Below are positions 60,901 through 64,000 of a stretch of DNA of 64,000 nt, piece by piece (position 1 is the stretch's first letter; each line of letters starts with the position of its first letter). The stretch spans positions 4,463,501-4,527,500 of the forward strand of contig NC_064035.1 in NCBI RefSeq assembly GCF_932526225.1. The letters are read 5' to 3'. Origin of the DNA: Nematostella vectensis (lineage: Eukaryota > Cnidaria > Anthozoa > Actiniaria > Edwardsiidae). The notes below the pieces were generated by a model. It did not search any database and was not told the origin of the DNA. It saw only the letters and a program-made list of their open reading frames with translations. The position numbers and the translations under genes were made by a program.

Positions 60901-63452
60901 ATAGAACAAACAAAGTAAACTTTCTTGGCTGCAGTATATCCAAATCAAGGATGGTGCAAATGTGATCATACTCACGGTATATCTGCCGAGGTTAGATGGA
61001 TGGTAGAAGGACTCCAAAGCCTGGAACATCTTAGTAATGTGTTCTTGTGTAGTACTTTCTCCTCCCTGTTGGTATTGACATTTTAAAAGGGTTAAAAACC
61101 CCAGGGTTTTTTTCCTTTAAATAGAGGAAGTGTAGCTTTAAAAAGAGGGGGCTTATTTAAACATCCGATTTTCCACAATTTTGAAACTAGGTTTATGGTG
61201 TATAGAAACGTCTCAGATGCTATAAATAAGTATCTATTATGCTTGTTTCTATAATGGCCATACACCAAGTATCATTGTTACCAAGCAAGAATGATACTCT
61301 TGGAATCTTTTTATTATACACCCCTTTAGGAGAGGGGAAGCTGGGTGTAAGGGACAGAGGGGCTTATTTACAAATTTAGGCTCTAAATAGGGCTTTTACG
61401 GTAGGTAGAGAAAGAAGAAGGAAGAAAAAAAGAACCATTTCGTTCAATTTCTGCTTTCTTCTTCCGTTGTGTCTTCTCTACACTGATTTTGACTTGTACA
61501 TAATGTAAACAGCTAAAATATTTTTTCCTCCTCATCTCCCAAATACTTTACTAGTAAAATAATATTTTATTTTCGGCACCAGAATCAAGTTCGTGTGGAA
61601 GACTGTATGTAACTAACCAAAGTGCTGACAATCCAAACTACAAATGAACGAAGCACAGATCCATAGTCACAGGATGAAGCAAAACAGCCTGCACGGTTAT
61701 TGCCAATGGGTAGGTTGAATGTCCTCATGAGGCGTGTGAAGATCTATAACAAAACACAGTATGTGTAAACATTCTTAATGCAACATGGCATAGCATTGAG
61801 ATATCTCATAAAAAAGTATCTAAATACATGTCTGTTTTAAGAATCAGAAAAAAAACTCTTTGAATAAATGCAGTTACTTACAGTTGGTATATATGGACTC
61901 CAGTCTATACAACCAATAGTGTCACTTGCAAGTCTGCTGAAAAGCTTCAGGCAGTCCTGAGAAAATAAAATAATACGAAACTAAATATTGGCATTGGCAC
62001 TGGGGCTAGGGATCCCTTTAGATGAAAAAAAACCAGCAACAAATAACTAGAAAGTGTTAGAGCTGCATTATCCACATAAATCTTAAACTATGTATTGTAA
62101 ACATTAATGAATTAAAAATCAATCAATAAATAAATTAGGGGATTTAAACACCATCCTGGGATGCTGAATTACATACGAGAGCACAGATACATTGTGGTTG
62201 AGTCAAAGCCAAAGAAGGTTCCTCAGCCACCATCTGGCTCATGCCTGACCACAGAATACAGTTTAAATTGAAATTGCTGTTTGTTTTGTTTTCTTTTTCT
62301 TTTGTGGATGGAGTAAAACAGGAGAACCCTCCAGGCAAAGGCAAAAACCAACAAACTCAAATTGCATCAAAACTGGGAATCAAAATCGAAACCCACAGGC
62401 ACAGACACTACAAAGTAAACCCTGCTACAGCAGCTGCGCCACCACCATTCATTGTAATATCTTTTCTCTAAGATTGACCAACATACATACAGTAGTATAC
62501 TGTATGGGAAATACAACCACAACTTAATGCATGTATACCTCTTCCCACTTGCATGAGTTGGTGCAAACCTGCCAAATCCCCAAGAATTCTTCAAGCCAAA
62601 GTCTGAAAACATAACAATGTATATAAATAGGAGTTCAGTTTAAAAAAGTAGGGGAAGTATAGTATTACCAACATTTGGCAAAATGCTAGGCTTTGAGATT
62701 TCGAGTGGATCTGTATTTATTAAATTGAAGCTCTTGTAAGCGACAACTCTGAAAACTGAAACTTGTGGTTGTTAAAGGAGCTGGTTGCTAACATGAGCTT
62801 GCTCTCATAAGTGATCACTGGTCAGCAAAACAATGTATTTAAAAGTAGATTAATTAAAAAGGAATCTGAAAGCTCTAGAGATACTGTACTATTGCTTTTA
62901 ATATTGGGATAATTGTAAAGATTTCGATTTATTGCTTGATTTCAAATGAGAAAATATAGATGAGTGGCTCTGATAAGTTGGTTGATTACAATAGCTTAGA
63001 ATTACAGTACTACAAAGTTTGTGTGACAAATTTATCTGTGACTGTTGTTGCTATCAAGCTGGTCACTTACAAGAGTGGTTGCTTAGATAACTCCCACTGT
63101 TTTACGGTATCCTATTTATTTTAATGACATATAATATATAGTAAGTACATATTTTCAAAATTTGTTGTGTGCATCATTGCCGCTACACTCTGTTACCTTA
63201 AATGGATGGGGGGGGGGGGGGGGGGGTTTGTTTCAATGTATTCAATAAAATTCTTAATAAAATAATAATTAAAAAATGCAATAGATGTTGTTTAAAGTTT
63301 TACAGTCTCTTACTTGAACCCTTTGTCATGATGGACGATTGGTAATGTTGTCGGCAGAAATAGTGACAAGTAGAACATGGCTTTACTGAATGTTACGTCA
63401 TATGGACATAGTAATGGCCTCCACTCATCCAACATCTCTTGAGTTGATTCGA
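36818..63452 (-). CDS. PSME4: Proteasome activator PA200 (PSME4), 48 exons, 5' end beyond the window
   Basis: PA200 is a HEAT-repeat cap that binds the ends of 20S proteasomes, mainly in the nucleus. Exons in transcript order, all with GT/AG borders and matching phases: 63452-63314, 62602-62539, 61956-61882, 61743-61618, 61065-60976, 60898-60840, 60408-60202, 59587-59401, 58433-58347, 57310-57246, 57136-56974, 54107-54009, 53926-53857, 53742-53675, 53261-53151, 52468-52364, 51517-51264, 51023-50965, 50892-50830, 50595-50540, 50367-50269, 50059-49997, 49925-49830, 48669-48541, 47938-47846, 47700-47435, 47088-47035, 46968-46839, 46695-46614, 46408-46348, 46123-46025, 45670-45601, 45395-45270, 45056-44979, 44910-44836, 44688-44584, 43944-43853, 43564-43433, 43225-43014, 42897-42821, 42757-42701, 42553-42482, 42193-42140, 42020-41919, 41848-41774, 41585-41501, 40368-40235, 36952-36818. 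They sum to 5,000 nt, about 1,665 residues. The human protein has 1,843, so roughly 180 N-terminal residues lie to the right. Confidence 0.96.
37041..40234 (-). repeat. Minisatellite filling the last PSME4 intron, ~60 units of 50/54 bp
   Basis: Two unit types alternate irregularly: 54 bp (with GGCTTTAGGTTCATTAG on the plus strand) and 50 bp (with GGCGGTTCAATGG). Both share the core GTACCTGTATTGGGTTGGGG. On the PSME4 strand the core reads CCCAACCCAATACAG|GTAC, the same as the end of the penultimate exon with its donor. The array starts exactly at that donor and stops about 88 bp before the acceptor of the last exon. It makes up about 97% of the 3,282-bp intron. Larger duplicated blocks of 320 bp and 408 bp are visible inside. 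Confidence 0.95.
40235..40368 (-). CDS. PSME4: PSME4 penultimate exon
   Basis: 134 nt: two bases of a split codon, then 44 codons including [20 protein letters not shown] and [10 protein letters not shown], ending in phase 0 at CCCAACCCAATACAG|GTAC. The last 22-23 nt of this exon, with the donor, are the recognisable core of the minisatellite that fills the following intron. Confidence 0.97.
41501..43225 (-). CDS. PSME4: PSME4 exons 39-46 of the window
   Basis: Exon 39 gives [10 protein letters not shown] and, after a linker, CLLKT. Exon 40 gives [20 protein letters not shown]. Exons 41-43 give [25 protein letters not shown] and [13 protein letters not shown]. Exon 44 gives VMVFANLF and [10 protein letters not shown], exon 45 [18 protein letters not shown], and exon 46 [13 protein letters not shown], a basic cluster in the place where vertebrate PA200 has a similar one. 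The conserved C-terminal family region begins at exon 45. Confidence 0.95.
41586..41773 (-). other. PSME4 intron between exons 45 and 46
   Basis: Plain intron, donor GTTAAG|GTGAGG and acceptor TTGTAG|GAG. No repeat or element seen. The longer neighbouring intron 40369-41500 also shows no recognised feature apart from AT-rich sequence. Confidence 0.6.
43433..45056 (-). CDS. PSME4: PSME4 exons 34-38 of the window
   Basis: Exon 34 gives [20 protein letters not shown]. Exon 35 (44910-44836) gives [20 protein letters not shown] and sits inside a longer open frame of the opposite strand, so it is easily missed. Exon 36 gives [19 protein letters not shown], exon 37 [19 protein letters not shown], and exon 38 [20 protein letters not shown] and YKNVRDRSG. 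Confidence 0.95.
45270..46968 (-). CDS. PSME4: PSME4 exons 28-33 of the window
   Basis: Exon 28 gives [20 protein letters not shown], exon 29 [19 protein letters not shown], exons 30-31 [20 protein letters not shown] and [12 protein letters not shown]. Exon 32 gives [19 protein letters not shown], and exon 33 [18 protein letters not shown]. The [10 protein letters not shown] and KGKDKF blocks are near-invariant in PA200. The intron after exon 32 contains diverged copies of that exon's 3' end. Confidence 0.95.
45396..45600 (-). repeat. Diverged tandem copies of an exon 32 donor region
   Basis: On the PSME4 strand exon 32 ends ATCACGTGAACAACTAAGTG. Related strings recur in the intron: ACCACGCGAACAACTATCC, ACCAAGTGAACAATTAGGCG and ATCACGTGAAGGACT, separated by ATGTCCA.TG.AC spacers. 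They look like old duplications of the exon end and the start of the intron. Confidence 0.6.
47035..48669 (-). CDS. PSME4: PSME4 exons 24-27 of the window
   Basis: Exon 24 ([20 protein letters not shown]) and exon 25 ([20 protein letters not shown]) fit the mid-protein HEAT repeats. Exon 26 (266 nt) ends in a charged, probably flexible linker with basic residues ([14 protein letters not shown]) that could act as a nuclear signal; this is inference. Exon 27 gives [19 protein letters not shown] 0.32-kb AATAT microsatellite lies in the intron between exons 24 and 25. Confidence 0.93.
48132..48447. repeat. AATAT pentanucleotide microsatellite, about 63 copies
   Basis: An uninterrupted run of TATAA/ATATA for about 316 bp within the PSME4 intron between exons 24 and 25, ending about 95 bp from the exon 24 donor. 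Long open frames through it (YIILY repeats) are artefacts of the 5-bp period. Confidence 0.97.
48768..49654. mobile_element. Possible DNA transposon remnant with ACAGCGGTCAAACA ends
   Basis: ACAGCGGTCAAACATCTGAG at the left is matched in inverted orientation at the right (reverse complement ACAGCGGTCAAACAGTGCGC), 887 bp end to end, with GCATGCGC close to each terminus. Internal frames (48906-49190 and 49212-49424) carry no domain that I recognise. It lies in the PSME4 intron between exons 23 and 24. Confidence 0.5.
49830..51517 (-). CDS. PSME4: PSME4 exons 17-23 of the window
   Basis: Exon 17 is long (254 nt) and contains [18 protein letters not shown] and [17 protein letters not shown], a hallmark block of PA200. 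Exons 18-20 continue with [20 protein letters not shown] and [13 protein letters not shown]. Exon 21 gives [20 protein letters not shown], exon 22 [19 protein letters not shown] and exon 23 [14 protein letters not shown]. Confidence 0.95.
51540..51770. repeat. Dispersed repeat related to 16430-16540
   Basis: AGTACCGCGC.G and GGCG.C.TTTTACCG.C.AACTGTCACATTT occur in order at 51575-51735 and at 16448-16520. Inverted AGTACGCAGCT / AGCTGCGTACT lie inside the 51-kb copy. Probably a small MITE family. Confidence 0.4.
52205..52363 (-). repeat. 63-bp duplication of the exon 16 splice donor
   Basis: On the PSME4 strand CAGA|GTAAGTAA at the exon 16 end (52364/52363) is repeated as CAGA|GTAAGTAA at 52301/52300, with the following GTACTGTGGTATACCT and GGCATG..AACACGCCAC also duplicated. 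A third, more diverged copy (GAGTTAAGTACTCA, ACTGTGGTAC) follows near 52225. The reading frame stays open across the first duplicated unit. Confidence 0.9.
52364..54107 (-). CDS. PSME4: PSME4 exons 12-16 of the window
   Basis: Exon 12 reads [20 protein letters not shown] and [10 protein letters not shown]. Exons 13-14 give [20 protein letters not shown] and [13 protein letters not shown]. Exon 15 gives [16 protein letters not shown], and exon 16 [20 protein letters not shown]. Exon 12 is preceded by a 24-bp array close to its acceptor. Exon 16 is followed by a 63-bp in-frame duplication of its own donor. Confidence 0.94.
52969..53080 (+). repeat. Tandem duplication, two ~56-bp copies
   Basis: GCACACATTTTAAGGGAAAT..CTCCTCATATTTTGCGGGGG and its near copy lie head to tail in the intron between exons 15 and 16. 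Confidence 0.85.
54131..54522 (-). repeat. 24-bp minisatellite next to the exon 12 acceptor
   Basis: About sixteen copies of GGGGGTATGTAAAGTTTGAT plus ACAG (plus strand). On the PSME4 strand the unit is pyrimidine-rich and the array ends about 24 bp before the acceptor TTATTACAG|GTTGC of exon 12. The overlapping open frames in this array (YIPPVS repeats) are artefacts. Confidence 0.95.
55174..55750 (-). pseudogene. Unrecognised nested reading frame with one frameshift, inside a PSME4 intron
   Basis: A 119-codon frame (55750-55391) reads [20 protein letters not shown], then a Ser/Asp/Glu-rich stretch with [20 protein letters not shown]. Its neighbour in the +1 frame continues in the same style ([20 protein letters not shown] ... 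[20 protein letters not shown], ending LQYYLR) to a stop at 55174-55176. A single-base indel near the A4G4 run at about 55395 would connect the two into about 190 residues. I do not recognise a family. It may be a nested intronless gene with a polymorphism or sequence error, a decayed gene, or chance. It lies on the same strand as PSME4, between exons 11 and 12. Confidence 0.45.
56974..59587 (-). CDS. PSME4: PSME4 exons 8-11 of the window
   Basis: Exon 8 reads [20 protein letters not shown] ... [13 protein letters not shown] and is one of the most conserved blocks of the family. Exon 9 holds [18 protein letters not shown], exon 10 [19 protein letters not shown] and exon 11 [14 protein letters not shown]. 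The intron after exon 8 is filled by a 96-bp minisatellite and the intron between exons 9 and 10 by a 756-bp TIR element. Confidence 0.95.
57462..58217. mobile_element. Non-autonomous TIR element, 756 bp
   Basis: A perfect 18-bp terminal inverted repeat: GGGCCTATGGTACTATCT at 57462-57479 and its reverse complement at 58200-58217. No transposase frame inside. A tRNA-like segment with Pol III boxes lies at 57553-57625. It interrupts the PSME4 intron between exons 9 and 10. Confidence 0.85.
57553..57645 (+). repeat. tRNA-derived SINE-like segment
   Basis: GACCCAGTGGTTAGCACC resembles an A box and CCGGGTTCAATCCCTGG forms a T-arm-like stem with a B box. A T-rich tail (TTTTTATTTATTTATTTTC) follows. 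No acceptor stem pairs, so it is not a normal tRNA gene. Confidence 0.5.
58618..59400 (-). repeat. 96-bp minisatellite starting at the exon 8 donor
   Basis: About eight copies, spacing 96-97 bp (for example CATGAATACCACGAGC at 58751, 58847 and 58943). Each unit consists of two related halves (CATTACTCTTAGAAGG and CATTACTCATAGTGGG). On the PSME4 strand the array begins at the exon 8 donor: the true junction AATG|GTATGCATGTCT is echoed in every unit as CGTG|GTATTCATGTCT. Confidence 0.93.
59730..60085 (+). repeat. 76-bp tandem repeat, about 4.7 copies
   Basis: CACCCTTATTGGCCTGCTC and CACGGTAGCGCGCGTTGTAT recur every 76 bp (59751, 59827, 59903, 59979). A related fragment, GCCACGGTAGCGTGTGT, lies apart near 60740. 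It sits in the PSME4 intron between exons 7 and 8. Confidence 0.92.
60202..63452 (-). CDS. PSME4: PSME4 exons 1-7 of the window (N-terminal HEAT region)
   Basis: These exons carry the N-terminal solenoid. Landmarks shared with vertebrate PA200 are [16 protein letters not shown] (first visible exon), [13 protein letters not shown] (across exons 1-2), [20 protein letters not shown] (exons 3-4), [13 protein letters not shown] (exon 5), [14 protein letters not shown] (exons 6-7) and [20 protein letters not shown] (exon 7). The first visible exon starts with two bases of a split codon, so at least one exon lies further right. I found no further exon between 63453 and 64000. Confidence 0.95.
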
Positions 63453-63861
63453 CTGAAAAATACCTATTTGGAAAGCATTTGGGTTATAATTAATAGTGAC
63501 ATCTCTCTCAGTTAGACTTCAAACTTATTTTTCACTTTTCTTGAGCAAGTGCAGGCACGTTCAAAGGAGGTGTGCATGGTGTGCCTTGGCTGTAAAAAAG
63601 TGCTTTATGTTTTAAGGAAACTTAAAATACTATGCTTTTTCCATATGATACCTGTGACTGCGCAAACCCCCCCCCCCCCCCACCTTAGCCAACCCTGAGT
63701 AGGTCACTGAAGGAAGTTATGGACCCAATTTTGTTTTTCATTGTTATAAGGCCATAAGTGGCGCTCAAGGGCCATGAAACAAAGGAAAAAATTTAGGCTC
63801 CATAAGTTCCAGTATTTCCTAATCAAATGAGGATAATTTAACAAATTTCCCATAGTTTTCC

Positions 63862-64000
63862 GTGGTATGTACTCTTATACACCACGATATTTGTCACCTC
63901 ATGATCAAAATGTTGTGGAGTCAAGAGGCGCGAAGGGCTGAGTGATTCTGCATTAAATCATGAGGTGACGAATATCGTGGTGTATAAGAGTACATACCAC
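63862..64000. repeat. 44-bp inverted repeat at the right edge
   Basis: 63862-63905 (GTGGTATGTACTCTTATACA...) and 63957-64000 are reverse complements with one mismatch in 44, separated by 51 bp. The second arm reaches the last base of the window, so the element may extend further. Probably a MITE. Confidence 0.85.

Overview
The window looks like animal nuclear DNA. It is AT-rich, has spliced genes with many short exons and GT..AG introns, and carries dense transposon debris and microsatellites. The two host genes are metazoan families: a DMRT factor and the proteasome activator PSME4/PA200. Together with the hAT-like MITE ends and the Gypsy and CR1/Jockey-like elements, this points to an early-branching animal, most likely a cnidarian. 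That placement is inference; no species can be named from the sequence alone.

Layout. 1-5.6 kb: a roughly 180-195 bp satellite interrupted by a decayed Ty3/Gypsy element. 5.6-26.7 kb: mostly non-coding, with a 5'-truncated non-LTR retrotransposon (8.9-10.3 kb, minus strand), a diverged duplication flanking it, small tandem repeats, and two GTAAG donor sites that could end untranslated first exons. 26.7-34.5 kb: a locally triplicated DMRT gene. Copy 1 is intact (two exons, 399 aa, DM domain + DMA domain + C-terminal zinc ribbon), copy 2 is cut off inside the DM domain, and copy 3 has a stop and frameshifts. A G-rich minisatellite broken by a foldback MITE separates copies 1 and 2. 34.6-36.8 kb: no recognised gene.

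36.8 kb to the right edge: PSME4 on the minus strand. I could place 48 exons with consistent phases, adding to 5,000 coding nt (about 1,665 residues) and ending in the family's C-terminal YYA. About 180 N-terminal residues should lie beyond the right edge. Its introns carry a possible nested reading frame, two TIR-bounded elements, an AATAT microsatellite and several minisatellites.

The most unusual observation concerns these PSME4 introns. Several tandem arrays begin exactly at a 5' splice site, and their units copy the exon end plus the donor. The last intron (about 3.28 kb) is almost wholly an array of about sixty 50/54-bp units, each repeating the donor CAG|GTAC. Exon 16 is followed by a 63-bp in-frame duplication of its donor. 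Weaker cases follow exons 8 and 32, and one array abuts the 3' splice site of exon 12. The DMRT protein would act in the nucleus on DNA, and PA200 caps 20S proteasomes in the nucleus. Nothing in the sequence shows a direct functional link between the two genes.
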